From the NCBI GenBank assembly GCA_039602395.1, contig JBCNJP010000025.1, forward strand, positions 104,274,124 to 104,338,123: a DNA stretch of 64,000 nucleotides, read 5' to 3'. Shown piece by piece: positions 36,901 through 48,403 of this stretch. The translations under genes and the position numbers were made by a program. Each line of letters opens with the position of its first letter. The stretch's first letter is position 1. The notes below the pieces were generated by a model. It ran no database searches. It saw only the letters and a list, made by a program, of their open reading frames with translations, and was not told the DNA's origin. Origin of the DNA: Deinandra increscens subsp. villosa (Eukaryota > Streptophyta > Magnoliopsida > Asterales > Asteraceae).

Positions 36901-37834
36901 TGTTGGTGTGTGAACTCTCAACCACTTATTATTTTTTAAGCCATTAACTTACAAGCTCTTTAATATTCCTCATTATTTTGTTATTACATAAAAATAATAA
37001 CAAGATTACTCGGGTTCGAGCCTCCAGTCTTCTCGGCCACAACTCTCTCCTCTTATTATTTTATAATTTTCTCTTATTTTCTCAATTTATTTAGATACTA
37101 CGAATTCGACAATTATGTTGCCAGATCAAACACAAAAGTTTGTGAGTTCTGAATTTTTTTTCTAGGTGACGTACACTTAGTTTTACCTTACGACTAATAT
37201 TTATATAAATTATTTGTTATGATAGTACGTATGAGTTATGAAACTAATAATGGAATTTATATTTCATCTAAATGTTTTTATTTCTTAACCATGTTTTTTT
37301 TGTTTTTTTATGTGTTTTTTTTATTTGTAATGGTTTAGAACGTTGGACAAGTTATTATGTGATTATTAGTAATTGGACAATATTTTTAGTTAAAGACCAG
37401 AAACATTTTTAGTCGCACGCCCCTTAATTTCTAGGCTGGGTATGCATATTTTTATCGTATTAAATAATTTTATTGTAGTTTTTTTTTATATTTGAGGTTA
37501 TATATTCATAAAGGAGTCTAATATAAATGTTATCACTTATAGGGCTAATTTTGAATGTTATCAAATGCATGTGGTGGATCGTTATAATGTAATTTCAATG
37601 TATGAGGAATCACTAATGGTTATATACAAACTAATGTGGTGGAGGTTTACTTTTTGTTTTTAAATCGAGCAAAAAAAAACATTTTACAATTAATGAGTAT
37701 AATAATGTTATATATATATACCAAAACCTATGTATGTGAATATCATTTACGTATATTTCATCTAGAATTGTAACACTATGTTTCATATACATTTGTAATA
37801 TCCACTATAATTTTGCTACATTCATGGTATGTTC
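36901..37834. other. Intergenic, no gene seen
   Basis: Very AT-rich spacer with ATATAT runs near 37710. Confidence 0.4.
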
Positions 37835-38856
37835 AGATTACATCGGAACGCTTGAAGAAATTGTTGAGGGGACGGCTTCAACAAGAGATCCATTTCTGCG
37901 CCTAACTCTCAAAGACAACCGGTACCTTTTATAACAAAAAAAAAAGGGTCATACATCCAAAGAGGCTATACAACAGTATAATACACTTACTGCTGAAACG
38001 TTTAGAACCATTTTAACAATATACGATAGGCAATTTGAAGTATAAATAATAACCCTTAACGACCTACTAGCGAGATGGGTCTTGGGTATGCCCCGCCCAC
38101 TAGAGAATCACAACATGCAGACACATGTAATCCTTTTTTTGACTAATAACAAACACCACACCTACAACAGTTTTCTTAACCTTTTCTTACTTCAGGTACC
38201 CTCTACAGGCTATGCTAATGCTACCATCTACGATGAGGCCGGGCACACAATAGTTGGCTCATCCTGTACTGAGTTGATTACCGCAGAAACCATAAACGAT
38301 CCTAAAACCTTACCTGCTGCGAGAATCCAAACGAAAGAAAAAGCTTTTCGTCTCCATCTAAAGGTTCAGTTATATACAAAGATTGGTCTGACAGCTTTTA
38401 ACATAAATCGAGCCGAACATATAGGTGATACGTCAGAGCCAACACCAACACAGCCACCCTCTGGAAGAGGACCCACATGCACTCTCTACTAACACAAACC
38501 TTGACACCAACAAGACAATCACACCGTCAGACAACAACAACCGGTGTTAAAAGATCTCTCCATACAGAAACCGGTTCGAATCTTATCTAACTATGACGGT
38601 CGTTTTAAAATATTACAACACCTTAATACTGATGCTGCTGTTTCTGAATGTTTTCAGTAACTTCTTCATATGATACCCCATAGAATCGGTTGTTAAATGT
38701 TTTGTAAACACTACAGTCACATGTTTCAAAACATTATATGTACAGATACAACCATCAAATTTTGCTATGTTATACATGGGTGTTGAATTGTCTACACCTC
38801 CAGCCTTTTTGAATACACAACCGCTGCAACGCGCGGTTGATTCCTCGTTGTTTCAA
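37835..38856 (+). mobile_element. Helitron remnant carrying an RPA-like OB-fold gene fragment
   Basis: Two exon-like pieces code for parts of a replication protein A large-subunit-like protein. The first is at about 37838-37920 (DYIGTLEEIVEGT.. FLRLTLKDN, donor-like gt following). The second is at about 38196-38492 (GYANATIYDEAGHTIVGSSCTELI then IQTKEKAFRLHLKVQ). Downstream, at 38822-38845, a GC-rich hairpin (ACCGC..GCGGT around 'tgcaacgcgc') is followed by ATTCCTCGT. Plant Helitrons carry RPA-like genes and end in such a hairpin just before the terminus. The usual CTRR end is here CTCG. The Rep/helicase gene is missing, so this is a truncated, inactive element. Confidence 0.6.
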
Positions 38857-39129
38857 CAAATCAACAGTAACTTGAAATAAGAATACATAATATTCACAAT
38901 CTATTTATGTCATGGCTTTAACAAATAATCGTACTAACTTCTTGGTTTGTTAAATTAACATTAACTTACAACATATATCTAATTACAATATATACAAAGA
39001 TGAAATGGTTAGAAGTAGTAACCAGGATTGTCATGGCTTGCTATGTGGTAGGTCATGATTAGTTTTTTTTTTAGATTGTTTTTAATTTTTTATATTGTTT
39101 TTTAAATCACATTTTAAGCCGTTTTGTTA

Positions 39130-39408
39130 TGAACACAAATGGTAATCAAAGATTAAAAGAGGTAGATTGAAGGATAGAAGAAACTTAGAGAAGAAGAGAT
39201 AATTCATCCAAAATCATCAATATCCCCATTCATCTTATATAAGTCGGTTTAAGTATAAGTGGTATATACAACTTATAATCAACCCTTACACTTTACTAGA
39301 ATTACAATTAGCCCTTCTATCTATTTAACATGCAATAATTCTCTCCCCAATAAAACATCCTTGTCCTCAAGAATAACAATGAAAACAAATTGCATCCTTA
39401 TAACAACT
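39130..39408 (-). mobile_element. Probable Gypsy 3' end / LTR fragment
   Basis: On the minus strand the sequence 'cttgaggacaaggatgttttattggggagag' is the usual end of chromovirus-type pol plus polypurine tract. It is followed by an LTR-like stretch with a TATA box (cttatataaga, about 39234) and an AC-rich leader. No pol sequence lies upstream, so only the tail has survived. Confidence 0.45.
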
Positions 39409-39412
39409 TGCT

Positions 39413-39495
39413 GGAGATGGTTTGTTGGGGAAGTGTAACGATTCTGTCATTCATGCTCAAGATTACGATTTGTTTTAGGATTCATTATTCGAGCC
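39413..39495 (+). repeat. Diverged copy of the WD40-gene 3' untranslated region
   Basis: This stretch follows the same order as 35789-35888: ggagatggt, ttggggaagtgt, ttcatgct.aagatta.ga, ttcatta.tcgagcc. It differs by substitutions and short deletions. No coding exon of the WD40 gene accompanies it. Confidence 0.65.
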
Positions 39496-40057
39496 GTGGT
39501 AGAAAGGAGGTCGTTTGTTAAAAACGGAAACTGCAATATCAGCAAACCACGGGGACTGTTCGTGCACTTAACTCTTAATAAAAATATTAGTGCTAAATTT
39601 CGTTTTAGTCCCTATTATTTGTTTAATTGCAATTTACATTCAAGGGCATTTGATCCATTTATAAAAAAAAAATTAACAGCAGCATCACTATGGATTGTCT
39701 TAATCTTAGTTTAAATTAGCAGGTGAGGTTTGACCGCAAAGATGTGGTCATGTGGATTAACCGATGATGAGGTGGATGAATATTTTAAAGTTTAATTGAA
39801 TTACTGGATGAGTAGGTCAATAACTTACCGACTTGGGAGCGCAATATCTATCTTGGTCAACCATTTTTATTTTCATCTTATTTTGAGATATATTATAGTT
39901 TTTTTTTTTAACATTTAAGTTAAAGCCTTTTTTAAGTACCGATTTGTTCCACTGGGATTTCTTTTTTTTTTCTTTCTGAAAATTATTAGCAATGTCAAGA
40001 ATAATCTCATCCACAAAGGGCCTCGAATTCAATTAATGACAGAAGAATGTAATTGTT
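39496..40057. other. Intergenic, no gene seen
   Basis: AT-rich spacer. Open frames on both strands are short and unrecognised. Confidence 0.4.
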
Positions 40058-41870
40058 TCAAACGAGATGGTGACCCGCCCGCGCGTTGCGGCGGGCCACC
40101 ATTTCGAATTATGTGTTTGACATGTTTTTATTGATGCTTAAGTTATTTGTTTTATCTCATTTCTCTGGTTAATTGTCTTTGATATGTTAAGAACACCCCC
40201 ACCAAACGGTGTAAGATACACCTAATTAGGTATATGTGGATGAACACACTACGAAGGCAATACGTAAAATACTAACACGGAATATAAGGAAGAAAATCTT
40301 ATCAGGTATAGTTGACAAATTCGAAACTGGTACAACACACAAACACACATTTACAAAACATTAGTAAACAAAAATGGGCAAGTAAGAAAAATCAGTTTGA
40401 CTTGAAGTTCCAGTTGCAAATTGATTGCTATGTGCCTCAATGCCTCATTCAAAGATATGTGAATCCAAACAATAAACACAAACATTAAGGAATGCAGACG
40501 TGAAGGCTAAGCTTAGGAAAATCATCATAGCCCCGAATCAGGGAAGCTTCGTATGAATCAAATATGCTATATAAATAAACCTTCAATACCCTTGAAATCA
40601 CACCATATGAACTAAAAATCCAAATGAGAAAAGCTTTTAAACCGTCGTCAAACCCAAAAATATTAATAAGGACAGATGCAATCAGGTTTAAAAAGGAGTT
40701 AACCATTAAGCAAGTAAAGGCTCAGATCGTGAAAATCGTCATAGCCCACAATATCAAAGGCCTCAAAAATACAATCGTAGCAACCAGCCGGATGTAAAAT
40801 TTGTTAGAAAATCACGTGAAGGCTCAGAGCTGAAAAATCATCACAGCCATAAACATCATAGCCTCCAAAGAACATAAACGTATGAAGATGGAAACGCATT
40901 AAGCTCACTGGTTAACCAAAGGGACAAACTTTGTAAATCAGCACAACCATTAAATGTGTTAACATTTCCCCAAAAACATCAAATATACATATTGTTCAAG
41001 TAACAATTAATGTATTTCAGATGTCAGATTGTTCAAGTAACCATAGGCTCAGAGCCAAGAAATAAATGGCTACCATCATCGCCTAATAGAAAGCACATTC
41101 GATATCAGATTGTAGCAACACATCATAAAGAAACCCGATTGTACAAAGAGCTCAGATCCTAGCAACGGTGGCAATAAAAGCCTCGCGCCGCGGGTTACAT
41201 CATCGTCCATATCAGAAATTAACCCGGCAGAATCATCGCTGTAAATCCCGACTCTACACAGAGCTCAGATCCCAACGACGGTGGCGATAAAGCCTCGCGT
41301 CGTCGGATTACAATCATCGCCTCTAAGTCTCACTGCGCCCTCATCTTCACTGCTATAAGGCTCCGATATAGGGGCCGACCCAAATATAGCCGGCGGCTGC
41401 ACCTAGGCACCACCCGCGACCAATACCATGAGTTCGATAAAGGAAAAAGCACACCGGAGTTAACTCGGCGCCTACCAAAGCGACTGACGAAACGTCAGGC
41501 GGCAAGCGTCAGAGCATCCAGATGAGTCCGTCGTTAGAAAAAGACAGCCCATGGCACAACACACCGGAATTCGGCGGTAGAGGCATAACAACGACGGAGG
41601 ATAGAAAACCCTAGCCGAATGTAACCAAGATGATGAGAGAGACGTTTGATAGTCTTCCAGAGAAAAAGAGAAGTGAGTAAATATGTGAGAGAGAAAGAAG
41701 GTTTTTAAAAGTAAACCACATCAAACATTCCAGACCATTCCAGACAATTCCAGGGGTATAAATTGTTAAAATTATAAACTTTTGTGGTTAAAGTATGAGA
41801 CACAAAAAAAGTTCACTATTCAACATGAATTTGCATTGTATATTTATATAATAAACACTGCCCGGTGTTG
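40058..41870 (-). mobile_element. Possible non-autonomous Helitron with internal repeats
   Basis: Near 40075-40103 a strong hairpin (CCCGCC..gcgcgtt..GGCGGG) is oriented as a minus-strand Helitron 3' end. The bases beyond it read ..CATCTCGTTT on the minus strand, close to the CCTCGTT after the hairpin at 38.8 kb. Inside, 'aaggct.ag' blocks with 'aaaatcatcatagcc' recur near 40500, 40715, 40817 and 41042. A better conserved ~70-bp pair ('agctcagatcc.a.c.acggtgg') lies at about 41145 and 41262. The far end (about 41760-41870) is AT-rich like a Helitron 5' region. Boundaries are inferred. Confidence 0.4.
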
Positions 41871-42639
41871 TTTCTAATAGTTCTGACCGTCCTCTCAAAC
41901 CACTTTAGAATACATATTATTTTAGAACTTACACACAATTTATATCCACTCTGAGATCTGATAACATAACTTATATTAAGAAGAATATTATCTTAAAACT
42001 TTGAAAACTGTGGTTAAACAAACACGTGTTTAGTTGTTTAGTATACAATAGCTATACACTATCCCATTTCATGACACGTGCTCAAAATATGTGGAACCCA
42101 CTATATCCACGTCGTACTAATTCCTATGCGTGAAGCACGTATGTTAACCAACCCACCAACCACTAATAAACAAACAATACACGATTTAATAAGAAATATA
42201 GTAAGATAAATTTGATCTTATCAAGTTAATTTTGTAAGAGTTGTATAACTTTCTTTTGAAATATATAGTTTATCTTGGTATCTAGGTTAGCTATTGTCAC
42301 GATTAAAAACACTGAAACCAATAGTGTTATAGTGGTATGGTGTTACCGTTTAAATATAAAAGTAGCATGAGTTTAAATATTTATAAGTCTAAGCTAATAG
42401 GTGATATAGAGTAATAGAGGAATTTAAAAAGAAGTACCATTCAGAAAAAAAATATATTAAGAGTAAATTATGGAAGACATTATATAATTAGTACATAGTT
42501 AATAATGATTTACAAAATGAATACGGATAAGATTTATTAGATCCAAATAAGATTACACGACTCAAGTCATCATAGAGGGAAAGCGGGCAACAAGCTGTGC
42601 CACCAACCCTTTTTGAATAACAAAACCTAGACGTACAGA
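41871..42639. other. Intergenic, no gene seen
   Basis: AT-rich spacer without recognised features. Confidence 0.4.
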
Positions 42640-42862
42640 ACAATATTCTTCAATCTAGAATTCGCAATATTCCCGTGCATGACTTTTTTTATCCGACCTA
42701 GGCACCCAGCGTGGCCGTCGCCTCCGATTCAAGATGGCCGAAAGTATCAAACGCGAAAGGGACAAACACATGTTGATTTTCGATGCATGCTTTCTTGTGT
42801 TTGTTCACCTTTCCAACTGCCGCTCTGGAAGCCGCTTGACCAGCCTTGAAGGTGCTCTGAAA
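42640..42862 (-). pseudogene. Second non-LTR endonuclease-domain fragment
   Basis: On the minus strand, 'STFKAGQAASRAAVGKVNKHKKACIENQHVFVPFAFDTFGHLESEA' can be read, closely matching the fragment at 22620-22760. It then runs into stops. Only this core of the domain is left; it is in the opposite orientation to the first copy. Confidence 0.7.
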
Positions 42863-43643
42863 GCCACTTGATATATATTTAATTTTAAGAGCTAAAGATT
42901 GGGATGGATTAAGAAGCTTGGAGAGAGTATATAGTTAGTAATTAAAGTTAACATATTTGTGTGGCGATTAAGCTTGGATAGGTTACCAACGAAGATAGAA
43001 CTTGCGAGGAGGAATATGAACACCCTATCTGCAATGAATTGAAGGGCCTAAATCGGTGGAACACATGTTTACAGGTTGTTACGTAGTGGCCGGGACATGG
43101 AGTTTGGTTAGCAAGTGGTGTAATATACCACAATTGGCTAGGACAGAGTTGTGGTACGTAGTTTGGGATTTAAACATTGGCTTTTTAAAAAAAAAAGGTA
43201 ATTTTGTAAATAGTAAAAGTAAATAAGTAATAATATGATGTGAAAGAAAGTTGTAAATTAAAAGAAAGTTGTAAATTAAATATTAGTCAAAGTAAGAGAG
43301 TCAGCGCCACCACCCATCTTGATTCCTGACATTCACAAAGATGGCCGCCCGCCCTCCAACGGCTAATTATCTCCTCTTCAACCTACCATTACCCACTTTC
43401 ATCAACATTTGTTCACAAATTTTGTCAATTTATTATTTTTAAACTCATGTGTATTATAAACACTTAATAAACGATACATTATTCCTTAAAATACTTAGTT
43501 CGTTCCCGTCCATTAGATTTTTTATTTTTTATATTTGTCATTAAAGATGATCATGGTAAAAGACCGATCCGACTTAGGTCAAATCATTTGAAACAGAACC
43601 CGAATAAGGGAAAAAAACACAAACCATTAATTTTGTTTGTGGG
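42863..43643. other. Intergenic, no gene seen
   Basis: Spacer with a small direct repeat 'gaaagttgtaaattaaa' near 43246-43280. No coding evidence. Confidence 0.4.
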
Positions 43644-43651
43644 TTAACTCT

Positions 43652-44151
43652 AGGGGTGCTAACGGGTCGTGTTTGCGGGTTGGCGGGTCAACCCGACTCA
43701 AACCTGAAAAATTGGCACGAACCCGAACCCGACCAGAATCCGAAAATTATGTGAGACACGTTAACCGCTCGAATACGACTCGTTTGACCTTATTTTTCTT
43801 ACTTTTTTATTTTCTTAAACATATTAATGCTTTGAAATTATAATTTTCTATCAAAAACTAAAAGTATACGTAAAATAACTATATTTTAATCATAAAAACT
43901 TATGTGAATTTATCTTTTTAATTTTAAATTTTGATAATAATTATTATACCATCTTAATTATAACATTAACACATATAAAAGTATAAAATCTTAAATGAAT
44001 AGGTTAAATGGGTCAACCCGTCAACCCGACGTGTTCGACTCAAACATGACCCGTTTAACTAAATGGGTTCGCGCGTTCAACAAAAAGCTAACCCAAACCT
44101 GTTTATACTAAACCCAACCTATAAATTTCAGGTTCAATTCGTATCGCGTTA
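43652..44151. mobile_element. 500-bp hAT-like element
   Basis: TTAACTCT stands on both sides (43644-43651 and 44152-44159), an 8-bp duplication typical of hAT elements. Inside, the left end (aggggtgctaacgggtcgtg) and the right end share only a short inverted match (TAACGxGxxxCG). Both halves are rich in 'gggtcaacccg' blocks. The terminal repeats are worn, so the assignment rests mainly on the duplication. Confidence 0.5.
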
Positions 44152-44322
44152 TTAACTCTTGACGAAAAACACCATAAGGTATCCGAAACTTCGAGTCCTT
44201 TCCACGAAGTACAAGAGGAAGTTGGATTCAAGTGGATCCCACATTCCCACCCGTAAAAAAATAATCATAAATAAATAAATAAAAAAACACACAAAGAAAC
44301 CAGTTTCTCTCTCCCACCCCAC

Positions 44323-44329
44323 TATAAAA
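44323..44329 (+). promoter_or_regulatory. TATA box of the F-box gene
   Basis: TATAAAA lies in 'ccccactataaaagcaa'. About 30 bp downstream a leader would start and run to a donor at 44453; a leader intron (44453-44580, ends ggtatcag) precedes the ATG at 44588. Confidence 0.6.
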
Positions 44330-44587
44330 GCAAACTTGAATTTAGCTTCCATTTACAAGATCTGCTCTTGTTTCCTTCTCCAGAACAACCGTTATTTCAA
44401 TACCAGTTTACTGCCACCAAGAAATTAGGACATACTTTCCACTTCAAAAAAGGTATTTACTTTCATCTTAATTTGGTAATTAATCTCCGTATTCTTGTAA
44501 TTTTGGTTAATTATATATATATTCCATCTGGGTATGCTTTTGTTCTTTTGTTTGATCATATATGATGATGATGGTATCAGGAACAAC

Positions 44588-45293
44588 ATGGGTATGGGGA
44601 AGAACCCGGGCTCAGGGCTAGTGAAACGCACAAGTTCATTTGGTAGAAAGAGGATCTTGATTTTGAATCATATGGATTATGATTCACCTGATGTTTCTAC
44701 ACCCAAAAAGAAGCAGTTTCCGGAAACAAAATCTTTTCTTGAAGCTCTCCCTCAAGAAATCTTAGTGAGTTCTCATTCTCAATCATTTTCTGCACTTTTA
44801 GATTGTTCTTTCATGTCGCTTATACTTCAATTTATAGTGTTTTTGCATGGAATTTTGACCCTTGATTTATGAACAGATTAACATATTGTGTGGAGTGGAT
44901 CATGATGATTTGAAGAGGCTTTTTCATGTATCTAAACCAATACGAGAAGCAGTAAGTGTTAAGCATTCTTGTCCCATTCTATACATCATTTCCCATTCTA
45001 TACATCATTATACATTTAGGAGAGTATGTTTAGAGTTTGTTGTTCTAAGTTTTTAATTTTGATTATATAAAATGCAGGTTGTGATTGCTAAGAATTTGCA
45101 TTTTGAATATAGCACACCTAAAAAGATCCCAGCTTTTAGATGCTCGTTAAACTTAAACGAGTTCGAATCTGGTGATTTTGATGAAATCGAATGTCCGAAA
45201 GCTCCGAAACAACTGAGAGTTCATCGTCCCGGTTTGACGGGAAAGAATTGGGGTAGTATCCGTGTGTCCTTGTTTGATGCGGGTGATTTGTAG
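44588..45293 (+). CDS. F-box protein of the FBS (F-box stress-induced) family
   Basis: Three coding exons, 44588-44764, 44877-44951 and 45078-45293, all join in phase 0 and give 155 residues. The N-terminus GLVKRTSSFGRKRILI and the F-box at ~47-95 (FLEALPQEILINILCGVDHDDLKRLFHVSKPIREAV) followed by 'IAKNLHFEYSTPKK' are the FBS1-FBS4 signature: an atypically placed F-box followed by a short conserved tail. Such proteins act as adaptors in SCF ubiquitin ligases, and Arabidopsis FBS1 responds to wounding and stress. The protein is a little shorter than Arabidopsis FBS1. An intron sits in the leader. By neighbourhood it most resembles FBS2 (see findings), but I do not assign a number. Confidence 0.88.
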
Positions 45294-46042
45294 ATAGGGG
45301 TGTTGAGCATAAGGGTTGTACATTAATCTTCAATCTCTTTATTGAAGATGTGTGACACGCTTTAGGTGTTTGTACATTTAGTATAAGTTATACTTCAGTA
45401 TCTTAGAATTTAGATGTGTTGAATGGTTGTTCTTGATTTTTGGTGCTCTGTTTTTGCAATTTGCAAAGTGTGGTGTACAATTTTTTATGGCTAATGTTGT
45501 TCAAGTGTGTTTCATATGTTTTTGGAGGGAAACAAAATGAATGGAACTGAAAGGGAATAAGGCAAGGGAGTGGGGTGGGGTGCTGATTGAAATAAATTTA
45601 GTGTGGTCAAAAGAGGGAAATATGTGTTTTTTTTAATAAACAAGATTAATGATGGTCAATAATCTTTTGAATGTAAAAGCTTTTTCTTAAAAAAGAAAAG
45701 AAACAGGAGGTTAATTTGATATCCAAAAAGGGGTTGCCTTGTTGTCCAGCTACCTCTCGCTGCGTTGTAATTGTCTTTTGAGGTATTTTGTTAGTAGAGT
45801 AGAGAGATACTTTTAATTGAATCCGTTAATATTCTACTCACCATATCTTTTGTATCATAATCTCGTAATGGTATTATCTTGTCTTCTCGTTTGAACTTAT
45901 CTGAATACTAATCCTAGGCTCCTCCCTATGCACACCCTCTACATACTTTTTACTCATAACGTCTATCTGAGAAACATTATTTTAAACGCTATACATGATA
46001 CGTTATGAGTCACATATCACACCAATTAATTAAACATAACAT
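45294..46042. other. 3' flank and spacer
   Basis: Probable 3' untranslated region of the F-box gene, then AT-rich spacer. No gene is seen. Confidence 0.4.
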
Positions 46043-46800
46043 TAAAAACTAACTAAAGTAACTCATTGCTTATTATTATTAGTTATTTAAATAGATTTAA
46101 TTGTCAATTCACAATCATTGAAAAAAGTTGACTCGGTTATATGTATGAAGATAGTTGATGTAAATCCTTGATAACAATATTATAATCTAGTAACACATAC
46201 CAAGTAGAGTTATATTCTTGACCCTTTTGATGTCTAAACTTTTAAGTAATAACATTCATCGTCTTAAAAAATAAACAATTATCCAATACATAAACGCGTA
46301 TCAGAGTTTAAAATTTCTTTATGTATATCTAAGCTTCAACCCCTTCTTTCAATACAAATGACGTGATATCGTTTTTGGCATTTTGTCTTTATTTTTTTAG
46401 AGTGACCGAGTTATGAATTGACATGTGACTTAATATCAAATTGACTTGATTTTGAATAACTTAATTCAAAACATTTAATCCTCTTCTTGCCGTATACATA
46501 TGTTGCTTCATGATGTCCTTCTCAGCCGTTGTTTTCAAGTACTTTAATCCACATTCAACATTAACTAGGTTGAAATAGAGTGATATATAAAATCATCTTC
46601 TGTTGGTTTAAGCAAATCCTTACAGTTGTATATATAACAAGAAAATGATTAATTAAGAAAAACCGAAACACTTTATTTTGTGTTTTTGAACTAGTGACAC
46701 AGCATACTGTTTGTTTAGCTCCTATTTAAATGTAATCACTTTTATTTATCCATGAATACCACAATAGAGGGTTTTTTTTATAAACAAAACAAAACCTCAA
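46043..46800 (-). pseudogene. Decayed copy of the F-box/Sel1-like gene at 53.5-55.1 kb
   Basis: The stretch aligns in order and orientation with about 53335-54440. It includes the last exon (worn 'ctcagccg..ttttcaagtactttaatcc', about 46520-46560), the exon 2 end ('aaaatcatcttctgttgg..aagcaaatcctta') and the following intron. A deletion of roughly 320 bp has joined exon 3 directly to the far part of exon 2 near 46580, and stops interrupt the rest. It ends at 'taaacaaaacaaaacctc' (46781-46800). There the intact gene carries a hAT MITE, but here a single AACAAAAC is present: an empty insertion site. Confidence 0.8.
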
Positions 46801-48255
46801 AGCTATCCCACTACGCCTCCTCTTTTTTTTTGTGTGGCATTATTAGTGCGTGATACAAGGGGTTGGGACGCTTTCACTATAGGCAGCCTTACCTTAGTTA
46901 CAATCCATCTGGCATCTTGGAGTTAATTCCCAAACAATTAGAATACCGAATTGGCATATTTGGTTGAATAAGATGTAGGAAAAGTCACCCACTATTGCCT
47001 GTTACCCAACCCTGGGCAAAACTATTGTTACCTATTTTGCCACTTTTAATAAAAGGCTGAGGTTCATTATAAACACTTTCGCATGTGAAATGACTTTTTT
47101 TTCACATGTGAAATTTTCTGAATAATGAGAAAAAAGAAAAAACAATTAATCACAACCATTAGATCAAGACATCTAATGGTGAAAAAAATGTCTACATGTC
47201 TACACTTATTGGTATGTCTATAATGAACTTTTCACTTTAATAAAATTGGAAAAATCACCCAAATCATTACGTTAGTTTTTTATATGTAAATAAAATTGGA
47301 ACATGCAAATATTGAAAAGTCACCCAAAGCCACTTTATAAAGTACGCAAATTATAGCATCTAGTTTGGATTCTACACTATCTTGTATAAGGGTGTCTCTT
47401 ATAAAATGGTGTGTATGAGTCGGTTTTGATCCAAAACCGAATCCATTTGGTGGTTTCTGATTTCATAAAAACCGAATCCATGGGTTTCTTTCAGTTTTAG
47501 TTTCGTTGGTTTATTTCGGTTTCGCTTTCAGTTTGTTTCGGTCAACCACCAACATGTTTGTTTTGTTTTTTCTTTTCTAATTTCCTTGTCCCTCTACTGG
47601 TTCTAGCACCAAATGTTTGTTAAATACGTAAGAATATATAATAAGCCCCCTACCGCCCCTTAAAAGCTACGCCACTACCTGCGATGACGCTGGTTATGGA
47701 AGAAGTCCGCAATGAGGAGTTTTGGCGAGCAGAGGCGTCAGGCTTGTTTTTTTCTATTTTTATTCAGACTAGGGTTCAAGTATGAACCATTAGAGGTTAT
47801 TAAAAGGCATCCGAGTTATTAAGAGGCTCGAAACAAACACCCTGAATATAACCGATTCACATGTTTAGTCATTAAGAAGAAGTTACTAAAAGCCTACCAA
47901 AGGTCTTCGTGTATTTGGGCTTTTTGGGATAAAAGCAAACCTTTTTTCTTCAACTGTTGGGCTTTCGTGTGTCATATAGTGCTCTCTACAATGAGTGTTG
48001 GACTCATTTAACTCTTATGGGCTGATTGAGTTCGATGCTGCTAGAATTACCCGGATTTTGGTTGAAAAGTTGGATCTGCCACTGTGGCAATCCAGGTGTT
48101 GTTTGTTAATTGGAGGATTTGATCTGGTACATTTGTGCTTCTTTGGTAGTTACATGGACAACCGTCAGTTTGTTAGACGGTTATTTGTTGAGCTCTTGGG
48201 TTGACCATCTAGACTCTTTCGCAAGACTTAGAGATGTTTTTTTCTTCTTTTTTCT
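46801..48255. other. Intergenic, no gene seen
   Basis: Spacer. At about 47070-47110 'tttcacatgtgaaa' is a short palindrome. The block at 47990-48200 has an open frame of 69 codons without recognised homology. Sequence from about 48200 is the likely promoter of the next gene. Confidence 0.4.
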
Positions 48256-48333
48256 AGAATATTCCACAAAAGATTTTTTTTTTCTATATATTACGTTCAG
48301 TACCAAAATCACACCACAATTTCAGTATAAATA
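48256..48333 (+). promoter_or_regulatory. Heat-shock-element-like motif and TATA box of the HSF-like gene
   Basis: AGAATATTCC (48256-48265) contains the inverted pair GAA-nn-TTC, the core of a heat shock element. TATAAATA follows at 48326-48333, and the start codon is at 48404. A third pentamer is not clear, so it is a minimal two-unit site. Confidence 0.5.
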
Positions 48334-48403
48334 GAGTAAAAATTACAACTATTAGCACACAAGAAACTTTCAATATTTCTCAATCACCAAGCCTTTGGTT
48401 TCC

